Below, in pieces: positions 5,371 to 11,050 of a stretch of 11,373 bases of DNA. Numbering within the stretch: position 1 is the stretch's first letter; every line of letters starts with the position of its first letter. This DNA is from Acidobacterium sp. GTDB taxonomy: Bacteria > Acidobacteriota > Terriglobia > Terriglobales > Acidobacteriaceae. Both the position numbers and the translations under genes were made by a program. The stretch is taken from contig PMAM01000374.1 of the NCBI GenBank assembly GCA_003152595.1, forward strand, positions 1,076 through 12,448. Reading direction: 5' to 3'. The notes under the pieces were generated by a model. That model had not been told where the DNA came from. It saw nothing but the letters and a program-made list of their open reading frames with translations, and ran no database searches.

Positions 5371-6564
5371 TTATTGCACCGTGGTCGTCGGCTCAAAAAA
5401 GGCCGCCAGCAAATCGCCCTGCGCGGTCATGCGATCGGCATTCTGCGCGTGGGCGTAAATGTTCAAAGTGGTCTGCACGTCCGAATGCCGCAGCAGGGAT
5501 TGAACGGTCTTCGGGTCACTCCCCGTGGAGACCAGGAACGTGGCGAGGCTGTGACGCAAGGTGTGAAAGCCGAAACGTATCTTCTCGTCCTTCTTTATTA
5601 CTCCCGCAGCAACAGCAGCCGGGCGGAGGTGATCCGATACCAGCATGTTCGCCACGCGCGGTTGTTTCCCCGCCAGTCTCGTCGAAGGGAAGACCCAATC
5701 CTGTGGTCCCGCGTATGCAGTCTCTTTGTGCCAACCCTCCATATGACGTGCCAGAATCGGGTGAAGCGGAACAGCAGCCTTCGAAGCCCGACTCTTGGGC
5801 AGCCCCACCTTCCCTGCCGTCCACGTCCGGCGGACGTGAATCAGCTCTCCTGTGAAGTCCACATCGCCCCATTGCAAGCCCAGACACTCAGAAATCCGCA
5901 AGCCAGTTGCGGCAGCCAGAAGAGTCAGGGTCTTCTCCGGTTCCTCTAGCCACTTCCAGGTGCTGTAAGCCTGCTTCGGCGTGATAGTCACTGCCTCATA
6001 GTCGCTGGTCGTCTTGCAACGAACGAATCGCATCGGATTGCACTCCTCTCCGCGAGGAATCACACCGTACCTCTGTGCGCTCTTGTAGACCAGAGTCATG
6101 ATGCGGCGAAGCCGGTCCAGAGTCGGATTCTCCAGGCCCTTCTCCTTCTTCAAAGCCCGGAGCCACTCCTCGACTTCGCGAGGTTCAACCGACAGTGCTG
6201 GCCTATGTCCCCACTTCGGCAGAATGTGCAGCTCCAGGTTCCTCTTATATCCGTTAACGGTCGTGTGCGACTTCGGATCCACTGCGTCGGTCTGGTCGCC
6301 CAACTCGTGCTCGCGATAGTGAGCGGCGAGTTGACCGAACGTTGCCGGACCTTTGAAATCCGGTTGATTGATTGTGTCGTGGATTCGTAGTCGATTGATC
6401 TCCTGCCATGCCGCAGCCTCGCTCGGGAAATCGCTCAGGAGGCAAATCGCCATCGTGCGTTCAACCCTCCGACCGTCCGCGTTGCTGGCGTAATAACGAA
6501 GCACCCAGGTCGGTCCTGCCTTTCGTTCTTCCTCCCTTAACCATCCCTTTTGAAACCGCGCCAT
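5371..6564 (-). CDS. int: Tyrosine recombinase (integrase)
   Basis: The 397-residue protein has the phage-integrase layout. An N-terminal arm-binding-like region (1-70) is followed by a SAM-like core-binding domain (about 75-165) and the catalytic domain (about 190-385). Catalytic residues visible are R223 in ATGLRISE, a Lys around 257-262, H334 and R337 in HTLRH, H360 in LLRHS, and the nucleophile Y370 in LNIYAH. The open frame extends to 6831, but that part overlaps the upstream gene out of frame and looks non-coding. ATG 6564 has GGAG about 9 nt upstream and begins MARFQKGW, typical for the family. It is the last gene of a minus-strand operon behind the excisionase-like gene and the 229-aa gene. 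It should catalyse site-specific integration at tRNA-Phe and, with an excisionase, excision. Confidence 0.95.
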   Translation of the reverse strand: MARFQKGWLREEERKAGPTWVLRYYASNADGRRVERTMAICLLSDFPSEAAAWQEINRLRIHDTINQPDFKGPATFGQLAAHYREHELGDQTDAVDPKSHTTVNGYKRNLELHILPKWGHRPALSVEPREVEEWLRALKKEKGLENPTLDRLRRIMTLVYKSAQRYGVIPRGEECNPMRFVRCKTTSDYEAVTITPKQAYSTWKWLEEPEKTLTLLAAATGLRISECLGLQWGDVDFTGELIHVRRTWTAGKVGLPKSRASKAAVPLHPILARHMEGWHKETAYAGPQDWVFPSTRLAGKQPRVANMLVSDHLRPAAVAAGVIKKDEKIRFGFHTLRHSLATFLVSTGSDPKTVQSLLRHSDVQTTLNIYAHAQNADRMTAQGDLLAAFFEPTTTVQ

Positions 6565-6640
6565 TTCTCGTTCTCCGATCCGACGTAAGGGGAATGCCCT
6601 GGCCGCTTCCTTTACCTGGTTCTGCCGTAGAAGTAAACCA

Positions 6641-6883
6641 TTAATTTGCGCGGGCTCGGGCGGCCACGACGGCAGACAATTCCGACAACCGGAAGCGCCA
6701 TTGCTTGCGCTTGCCACGACCCAGTGGGTGGCCGGGAAGGCGGCCAGCGCGGGCTTCCTCAATAAGGAAGCGAGGGGTGACGGACAGGAACTCGGCGGCG
6801 ATGTTGGCGGAGACGAATCGCTCGGGGACATCGGGTGGCTGGACGGTCATACGGGTGCTTCGCCGTTCTAATACTGGCGGCAT
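6641..6883 (-). CDS. Excisionase-like HTH DNA-binding protein
   Basis: 80 residues; residues 22-70 match the MerR-like winged helix-turn-helix of the excisionase/HTH_17 family. ERFVSANIAAEFLSVTPRFL forms the first helices and recognition helix, then an Arg/Lys-rich wing (GRGKRKQWRF) and the RLSEL helix. ATG 6883 is preceded on the minus strand by GGAGAG at about 6 nt and overlaps the end of the upstream 229-aa gene by 16 bp, which suggests translational coupling. ATG 6850 is an in-frame alternative. The gene stops 76 bp before the integrase start. Small proteins of this type act as recombination directionality factors and often as autoregulators. Position beside the integrase supports that role, but the family also includes plain transcription factors. 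Confidence 0.8.
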   Translation of the reverse strand: MPPVLERRSTRMTVQPPDVPERFVSANIAAEFLSVTPRFLIEEARAGRLPGHPLGRGKRKQWRFRLSELSAVVAARARAN

Positions 6884-7557
6884 GCTCTCTCCGAAATCGC
6901 GTCCAGCCTCTCTTGCAGGTACTTGACTGTCCGAGGAAGATTTTCCCGGTACTCCCAGGTTCTCTGAAACGTGTTGCGGGCGAAACTCACGCCGTTCAGT
7001 TGCATCACTCGGGCGATTGCGGAGAAGTCGGGACCGTTACCGCTATCAAATCGAAGCAATATCGGCAGCCTTTGAACGTGTCGCTCAAGGGACGCGAACT
7101 TGATCCCCTTAATCATGTAAACCTTCGCAGTCGTCTCGAACAATATGGCCACAAATCGCAGTAAATCCCCGAGGAGTTCCGGGTTGCGCACGAGCTTTTC
7201 AGCCGGCATGTGCCGACGCCGAGAGTCGTCAGGAACTGTTGCAAAAATGATTCGTGCGAGGCAGGCGGCAACATGGCGATGGTCAGCATGCTCAAGCCCT
7301 GCGGCAGCATGCAATATATTTCGAGCTGCCTGTCTGAGCTCGCGAGTCTGTTTGTCGCCCTGCTCCCCTCCCAGCGTGAAGTTCTTCATCCAGATAATGC
7401 AGTAGCGATCGCGCGGCTTTTCGTCGATTGCGCTTTTCCGTGTCGCGAGCAGGAGTTCCATCTGCTCCGACAGCTTCTGTGCGGCTTCCAAACAGAGCTC
7501 ATCAGGCAATTCACGCCGGATCTCGGCAATCTGGTCTTTTGAAAGGTCGTTCGGCAC
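6868..7557 (-). CDS. Hypothetical protein, 229 aa, first gene of the integrase operon
   Basis: The frame starts with GTG at 7557 (MPNDLSKDQIAEIRREL...), with GAAGAGGG about 10 nt upstream on the minus strand, and ends at 6868, overlapping the excisionase-like gene. The product is soluble, mixed alpha-helical, rich in Arg/Leu/Glu, and has no signal peptide or transmembrane segment. Features seen are an N-terminal helical Glu/Leu-rich part (residues 5-40), a His-rich patch (LEHADHRHVAACLA) in the middle, and a basic C-terminus. I recognise no family. Being co-transcribed with the excisionase-like and integrase genes suggests an element maintenance or regulatory role, which is inference only. 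Confidence 0.75.
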   Translation of the reverse strand: MPNDLSKDQIAEIRRELPDELCLEAAQKLSEQMELLLATRKSAIDEKPRDRYCIIWMKNFTLGGEQGDKQTRELRQAARNILHAAAGLEHADHRHVAACLARIIFATVPDDSRRRHMPAEKLVRNPELLGDLLRFVAILFETTAKVYMIKGIKFASLERHVQRLPILLRFDSGNGPDFSAIARVMQLNGVSFARNTFQRTWEYRENLPRTVKYLQERLDAISERACRQY

Positions 7558-7689
7558 ACCGTTGGCCCTCTTCTCTATTTATGTACATCCCCCGCTCTGC
7601 GCGCTGCCAACCTGCAGCCAAACATTGTCCGCTGTTCGGAATCTCAGTGGGCGCCGCACAAGGCAGGCTAGGAACAGCTCGATAAACCG

Positions 7690-7721
7690 GTCTCGTCCCT
7701 GGTGCGTCCCAAGGTCGAGAC
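7690..7721. promoter_or_regulatory. Inverted repeat in divergent intergenic region
   Basis: GTCTCG (7690-7695) and CGAGAC (7716-7721) form a 6-bp inverted repeat with a 20-bp spacer, ending 16 bp before ATG 7738 in the 180-bp region between divergent genes. It may be an operator for the plus-strand gene. It is weak evidence on its own; no convincing -35/-10 pair was found here. Confidence 0.25.
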
Positions 7722-7737
7722 AGTTTGAAGGAAAAAT

Positions 7738-7995
7738 ATGGCTAAAAAGAAAGACCGGTACCACCTCGACATCGACATCATCCTGGCCACGCCTCCGGCT
7801 GAATGGTCCGACGGGCAGATTATGAAGCTGTCCGCGTGCCTTAGCCAGGATGTCCACGCTCATTGCCACGTAGGTAACCACATCGACCCTGAAGCCAACA
7901 TCACCTGTCTCCCAGACGAACTCATCGAAAGCATCCTGACGGTCGGCTTTGCCAATCTGCGCGATGTGATTATCGAGAGCCGCCGTACGAACTAG
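7738..7995 (+). CDS. Hypothetical protein, 85 aa, upstream of the TET/JBP-like gene
   Basis: ATG 7738 has a good ribosome binding site (GAAGGA, about 6 nt spacing). The 85-residue product begins MAKKKDRYHLDIDIILATPP. It is acidic overall, with a His/Cys-containing middle (LSACLSQDVHAHCHVGNHID) that might bind metal, and a C-terminal helix ending RDVIIESRRTN. No family is recognised. The next frame is open across its end (from 7893) and runs into the N-terminal part of the dioxygenase. The two could thus be translationally coupled, or parts of one ancestral gene separated by a further frameshift. Its position right before the dioxygenase suggests co-transcription. Confidence 0.65.
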   Translation: MAKKKDRYHLDIDIILATPPAEWSDGQIMKLSACLSQDVHAHCHVGNHIDPEANITCLPDELIESILTVGFANLRDVIIESRRTN

Positions 7996-8148
7996 CCGCC
8001 GATAGCAAGAGTCTTCGGCACCACAAAAACCTCAACTGGCACCCAAAACTGGTCTCCAAACCGGCCCCGTCCGCGGCTCCGGCGCTTTTGCCGGAGGAAC
8101 AGGCGCGGCTGGACGAAGCTATTAATACTGCGCGGTCGGCACATCTGC

Positions 8149-8661
8149 ATGGCAAACCGTACCGCCTCAAGGCAGGCGAAGCCCTCATTGTCACGAGGGC
8201 CTTTTGGGACAAACAGGACAAGGGTAAGTTCCATCGTCAAACGGTGCATTCCTCCAGAAATTCAAAAAGCCGCTGAGCCTAGTTTGCTGCGCGCCAGCCA
8301 GAGCGGAGACTTCAGCAATCGCGCAGCGTTCCTCGGGCGCGGGCTACAAATGAATAACCCCAAGGCGGATGGCTCGCTGAGCGAAAGGCGCGCTGTTCCC
8401 AAATCTATCGTAGACATAGCGGGTAAGTCGGGGCTGCTGGGAATGTTCGACTATGTAGACCCGGTGACCCGTGAGCTGACGTGCCGGCAGACGAATTTTA
8501 CAGTGAAGAAGTTCAGCACGTTCAGAGACACCATTCCGCTCATGCATCGCGTAGATGCGATCTTCCAACTGGTATGCCCAGAGGAATACAAGCGCCAGAT
8601 GACAGAGGTCCTGAAGATCCATCCCAGGTCCGAGTGGGGAAGCTGTGCTGGACCACCTTGA
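8149..8661 (+). CDS. Middle fragment of the broken TET/JBP-like gene
   Basis: This frame begins at ATG 8149, but its first ~30 residues are antisense-like nonsense; family-like sequence starts near 8240. From there it carries the conserved N-terminal half of the oxygenase region: a SNRAAFLGRG patch, SGLLGMFDYVD, the TCRQTNFT motif and VDAIFQLVCPEEYKRQ. ATG 8350 is an internal start with no clear ribosome binding site. The last residues before the TGA at 8659-8661 (about 11, from SEWGSCAGPP) are out of frame with the family. On its own it lacks every metal ligand and could not be an active enzyme. Confidence 0.5.
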   Translation: MANRTASRQAKPSLSRGPFGTNRTRVSSIVKRCIPPEIQKAAEPSLLRASQSGDFSNRAAFLGRGLQMNNPKADGSLSERRAVPKSIVDIAGKSGLLGMFDYVDPVTRELTCRQTNFTVKKFSTFRDTIPLMHRVDAIFQLVCPEEYKRQMTEVLKIHPRSEWGSCAGPP

Positions 8662-8939
8662 CCGTTAACTTCAATGCTCGGGGTGTGATTCACGTGGATA
8701 GGGGCGACCTCAGCGGCGGCGTTGCGGCGATCACAGCGCAAGGCGTCGGTGACGATAGCTTCGAGGGTGGGCAAATAATTCTGGCCAAGTATGCCCTGGC
8801 GTTCTACATAGAAATGGGGGATGTGTTGTTTTTCGATCCGCACCTGGAGCACTGCAACGCTCCGCTGATTCATGGTCCGAGGCTCTCGGTTGTCTATTAC
8901 GTGCGGGGGAAATTGCACGAGTGCAAATCCGAAGAATAA
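8481..8939 (+). CDS. C-terminal catalytic fragment of the broken TET/JBP-like gene
   Basis: The open frame starts at ATG 8481, but residues up to about 49 are a shadow of the middle fragment. Family-like sequence begins with RVGKLCWTTLTVNFN near 8627. It contains the complete HxD...H...R set of a 2-oxoglutarate/Fe(II) dioxygenase with 53 residues between the two His and 10 between the distal His and the Arg. No ribosome binding site is seen at 8481. Without the middle and N-terminal parts it would be an incomplete fold. Confidence 0.5.
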   Translation: MPADEFYSEEVQHVQRHHSAHASRRCDLPTGMPRGIQAPDDRGPEDPSQVRVGKLCWTTLTVNFNARGVIHVDRGDLSGGVAAITAQGVGDDSFEGGQIILAKYALAFYIEMGDVLFFDPHLEHCNAPLIHGPRLSVVYYVRGKLHECKSEE

Positions 8940-8955
8940 CTAACCCGTGATCACC

Positions 8956-8995
8956 ACCGGCCCAGCCTTCGCGCCACCGGGGTTGGGCCGGTTTT
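8956..8995 (+). terminator. Rho-independent terminator after the TET/JBP-like gene
   Basis: ACCGGCCCAGCC (8956-8967) pairs with GGTTGGGCCGGT (8981-8992), 12 bp with one G-T pair, over a 13-nt loop, followed by TTTT. It lies 17 bp after the stop at 8939. Confidence 0.85.
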
Positions 8996-9048
8996 ACCCT
9001 CTGGAAATAATTCTGCCCACGGAGTCTCGAAGCAGGGCACGCCGCACC

Positions 9049-9060
9049 CTCGTTAACGAG
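9049..9060. promoter_or_regulatory. 12-bp perfect palindrome upstream of the HTH/Rep-like unit
   Basis: CTCGTTAACGAG is a perfect 12-bp palindrome 125 bp before ATG 9185, in a stretch with no gene. Further pairs follow (TGGTGAG near 9084 with CTCACCA near 9140), so the leader may be structured. It is a candidate operator for the HTH protein encoded just downstream. Confidence 0.4.
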
Positions 9061-9184
9061 CGTGGTTTTCGACTACGGCGTACATGGTGAGTGCTGGGAC
9101 CAGTGAGGACCGGTTGGGAGTCGCGTTGACCTCGGCGGGTCTCACCACGGCTCACGGCACTGACATTCGACCAAAGGAAACCTT

Positions 9185-9463
9185 ATGGACGTCATCGACT
9201 ACATTGCCTCGCGGGAGCAAATGCTCACGACCGCGGAGGTAGCAAGCCTGCTCAATCTAGACCCTTCGACAATTATGCGGTGGATAAACAAGGGCTATCT
9301 CACTGCCTGCCGCTTTCGCAACTATCACCTGTTCAATCCTGCGGTTTTGGCAGATGAACTTCGTGCTGCGCAGCGCTCGACGCTTGCCGGGACGGTTGGG
9401 GCCGGGATGCAGCCCGACTATGTTCCGGTCAAACAACGGCCCGATATCCCGGAGCGGTTCTAG
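9185..9463 (+). CDS. HTH DNA-binding protein (excisionase/AlpA-like, HTH_17)
   Basis: 92 residues. Residues 13-57 form a MerR-like helix-turn-helix: LTTAEVASLLNLDPSTIMRW as helix-turn-recognition helix, the NKGYL turn, a short wing (CRFRNYHLF), then the NPAVLADEL helix. The remaining ~30 residues are a flexible Gly/Pro-containing tail. ATG 9185 has AAAGGA with about 7 nt spacing. The stop is 3 bp before the Rep-like gene, so the two are one operon. It is a different protein from the excisionase-like one at 6641-6883, and its distance from the integrase favours a regulator of the replication unit rather than an excision factor, though the fold alone cannot separate the two. Confidence 0.75.
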   Translation: MDVIDYIASREQMLTTAEVASLLNLDPSTIMRWINKGYLTACRFRNYHLFNPAVLADELRAAQRSTLAGTVGAGMQPDYVPVKQRPDIPERF

Positions 9464-9466
9464 TCT

Positions 9467-10390
9467 ATGAGCTACACATTCGCGAAAGAGATTGCCAGTA
9501 AGGAAGCGGACCAGCGGCTGCAGGAATTGAAAGTCACAGTGGAAGCGCGAGCCGTCCTGCAACGCATGGCGTATCAAGTGCCCCACAAACTCTTCGTGTC
9601 GTCCAAAGGCCGGCACACCACTACTTTTCCTCTCGGATCGGCCACGCTGGAGGAAAAAACGCTGCTATCTGAATACCGCGTTTCAAAGGCCCGCAAAGAA
9701 CTTCGCAGCAAGGGAATTATTTCCTGGAACGTGAACCGGACTCCGGTGCCGAGTGCCACCAAGTTGGGTAAAGACGGCCAGCCGAAGCAGGTCTACGAGC
9801 GCAACGAGTACACCATCAACCGAAAGGCACTCGGCATCTGGTGGGAGCCGAATAACTGGGCAGCAGGACGGGAGGAGGACATTGAAGACAAACCAGAAAT
9901 CGCTGTGGAAAAACAGCGGCCCGTGGCCCCGGAGCAGCCGAAACCGGTCAAGCGAGAGATGCCTTTTGTGGCAGATGAAGATGACGCCGGTAAGCTCCTG
10001 AAGTACTGCGTCGCCTTCTGCTATCAGATCCAGGACATCACGCCGGCCCACTTGGAGATGCTACGGAAGAAGCTACTGGCCCTCCGCCAGCAGTACGAGT
10101 GTGACGAAATAATGAATGCCCTCAAATCCGCGGTGTGCGACACAAAATGGACGGTCAAGATTATGAGCGGCAAATCCCCTCTGGGACTCATGGTCACTTG
10201 TATTCCGACGCTGGTGAAGGAACTGCGGTCCCGCCATCACAATCCACCGGATGACGATGGGATTCCTCTGGAATGGAACGGAACCCATTGGGTGTGGTCG
10301 GAGGAAGCTTGCCAAGAATATATGGAGTTTCTCACCGAGGAGAGTAACGAGGGTGATGAAGAGGACACAAAAATCGAGCGCCTCCATTAA
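9467..10390 (+). CDS. Winged-helix protein, probable replication initiator of the element
   Basis: 307 residues in two parts. Residues ~24-92 look like a winged helix-turn-helix of the kind found at the N-terminus of phage and plasmid replication proteins (replisome organiser type): LEEKTLLSEYRVSKARKELR gives the helices, then SKGIISWNVNRT the wing, followed by NEYTINRKAL. A Pro/Glu-rich linker (~133-168) leads to a second helical domain (DDAGKLLKYC to VKELRSRHH) and an acidic tail. There is no relaxase His/Tyr motif, Walker A or polymerase motif. The start ATG 9467 is 3 bp after the upstream HTH gene; a GGAG about 14 nt upstream is weak, so coupling is likely. An iteron-like array starts right after the stop, which supports a Rep role. 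Function is inferred from fold and position. Confidence 0.65.
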   Translation: MSYTFAKEIASKEADQRLQELKVTVEARAVLQRMAYQVPHKLFVSSKGRHTTTFPLGSATLEEKTLLSEYRVSKARKELRSKGIISWNVNRTPVPSATKLGKDGQPKQVYERNEYTINRKALGIWWEPNNWAAGREEDIEDKPEIAVEKQRPVAPEQPKPVKREMPFVADEDDAGKLLKYCVAFCYQIQDITPAHLEMLRKKLLALRQQYECDEIMNALKSAVCDTKWTVKIMSGKSPLGLMVTCIPTLVKELRSRHHNPPDDDGIPLEWNGTHWVWSEEACQEYMEFLTEESNEGDEEDTKIERLH

Positions 10391-10403
10391 TCATTTGTTG
10401 AGG

Positions 10404-10430
10404 GGGTCCACAACTAGTCTCTGGACCCTC
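10404..10430. repeat. Inverted repeat at the start of the iteron-like region
   Basis: GGGTCCA (10404-10410) pairs with TGGACCC (10422-10428) over 11 nt, extended by a G-T and a G-C pair. It lies 13 bp after the Rep-like stop. Without a T-run it is a poor terminator and may belong to the origin. Confidence 0.5.
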
Positions 10431-10482
10431 ACCAAATCATTTATGGACCGGTCCCCAAATCCTTTAGGGAGGGTCCCCAAAT
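10405..10482 (+). repeat. Iteron-like repeats, four imperfect units at 22-23 bp spacing
   Basis: The consensus is about GGTCCCCAAAT. The units end in ACAACT (10410-10415), CCAAAT (10432-10437), CCAAAT (10455-10460) and CCAAAT (10477-10482), so the spacings are 22, 23 and 22 bp, close to two helical turns. Units 3 and 4 share a perfect GGTCCCCAAAT; unit 2 reads GGACCCTCACCAAAT and unit 1 GGTCCACAACT. A perfect GGACCGGTCC palindrome sits at 10445-10454. Same-face repeats directly downstream of a Rep-like gene are typical of iteron origins. Confidence 0.6.
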
Positions 10483-10497
10483 AATCGCGGACTATAA

Positions 10498-10516
10498 CCC
10501 TACAGAGCCCTACAGA
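10498..10516 (+). repeat. 10-bp tandem repeat beside the iteron-like array
   Basis: CCCTACAGA occurs at 10498-10506 and 10508-10516, one base apart. It is separated from the iterons by a short stretch (AATAATCGCGGACTATAA), a possible melting region or initiator site. Confidence 0.55.
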
Positions 10517-10889
10517 ATTCCCCTTCGGAGAACCCTATTGCTCTGCTTTGCTTGGACTGTACGAATGGACCGACATCGCTTCGCTCGAAGAGCAAAAGAC
10601 AAAGGCCACAGGAGCTTCGCACCTGTGCCCCCAGAACCACGGGGACCAGCCCCCTGTAACCCCCTCTCACTGGACAGCGGCGCCTCTTCGGGGGAAACCT
10701 ATTCCCTGTACAGAAAAAGACCCGAGAATTCGAGAGGCGCTGCGCCCGCGCCTGCGCCACGGAAAAACCCACCGCCCCGTCCCTCGGCTCCCGCTGGAGC
10801 TCCCCGTGCCATCCGGCCGGCGTACCGTACCCCGAAACGCTCGAGCGGCATTCTCGGAGCACGTGCGTAATTCCTGCTCCGCAACGGCT

Positions 10890-11048
10890 TCACTCGCAAT
10901 TCGGTGCTCGGTCCCGCTTCCAAATGCTAACCAGCTCCGCAATCAGGTTGGCTTCGTAGTTGTAGCCTCGGGCTCGCAGAATCTGCTCGACGGATGGAGC
11001 GTTCATGCTGGCCAGTTTGTCTAATGAGTCTCTGAGTTCTCGTGTCAC
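10890..11048 (-). CDS. Small hypothetical protein, 52 aa, coupled to the upstream 90-aa gene
   Basis: GTG 11048 lies 2 bp after the stop of the upstream 90-aa gene, with GGAG 8 nt before it. This gives a 52-residue protein starting MTRELRDSLDKLASM and ending IWKRDRAPNCE. The frame is open to 11111, but the extra 21 residues overlap the upstream gene and lack a ribosome binding site. The product is mostly helical, charged and soluble, with no recognised domain. Its tight spacing implies translational coupling and a job shared with the 90-aa protein. Confidence 0.65.
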   Translation of the reverse strand: MTRELRDSLDKLASMNAPSVEQILRARGYNYEANLIAELVSIWKRDRAPNCE

Positions 11049-11050
11049 GC

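Larger units (their letters stand above)
8088..8939 (+). pseudogene. TET/JBP-family 2-oxoglutarate/Fe(II) dioxygenase, reading frame broken twice
   Basis: Three consecutive frames make one protein of about 283 aa. Segment A (8088 to ~8240) reads LPEEQARLDEAINTARS to KGKFHR. Segment B (~8240 to ~8630, shifted +1) reads KRCIPPEIQKA, SGDFSNRAAF, CRQTNFT and PEEYKRQ. Segment C (~8630-8939, back in A's frame) reads RVGKLCWTTLTVNFNARG to the end. Segment C holds the double-stranded beta-helix motifs: HVD (His codon 8691, Asp codon 8697), FEGGQIIL, the distal His in LEHCN (8850) and the 2-oxoglutarate-binding Arg in GPRLSVVYYVR (8880). Order, spacing and flanking motifs resemble the phage/eukaryotic TET/JBP oxygenases, which hydroxylate 5-methylcytosine or thymine. 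All catalytic residues remain. One extra base near 8240 and one missing base near 8625 would explain the breaks, so decay, sequencing error or recoding are all possible. The start is unclear: TTG 8088 lacks a ribosome binding site and the frame is open from 7893. Confidence 0.75.
10391..10889. other. 499-bp gene-free region, candidate replication origin and GC-rich stretch
   Basis: No credible coding frame is visible. The first 130 bp hold the iteron-like repeats and short inverted and direct repeats listed separately. From about 10520 to 10889 the sequence is GC-rich with several small hairpins, for example CACAGG at 10607-10612 with CCTGTG at 10622-10627. The frames on either strand here are Pro/Arg/Ala-rich, overlap each other and match nothing I know. 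Confidence 0.5.

Noticed and set aside
5182..5949. Plus-strand open frame of 255 aa through the tRNA into the integrase region
   Set aside because: It translates the tRNA itself and then the antisense of the integrase gene; no ribosome binding site and no family match.
6565..6831. N-terminal extension of the integrase to 6831
   Set aside because: It overlaps the excisionase-like gene, is Pro/Ser-rich, and the integrase family start MARFQKGW at 6564 has its own ribosome binding site.
7784..7792. Possible right attachment site matching the tRNA end (CTGGCCAC)
   Set aside because: Only an 8-bp match, inside the 85-aa coding frame, and not preceded by the T-arm sequence.
9084..9241. Short plus-strand frame starting at ATG 9084 (about 52 aa) before the HTH gene
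   Set aside because: No ribosome binding site, overlaps the HTH gene start, and looks like chance sequence.
10500..11024. Several overlapping Pro/Arg/Ala-rich frames on both strands
   Set aside because: Mutually exclusive, low complexity, and without good starts or family resemblance.
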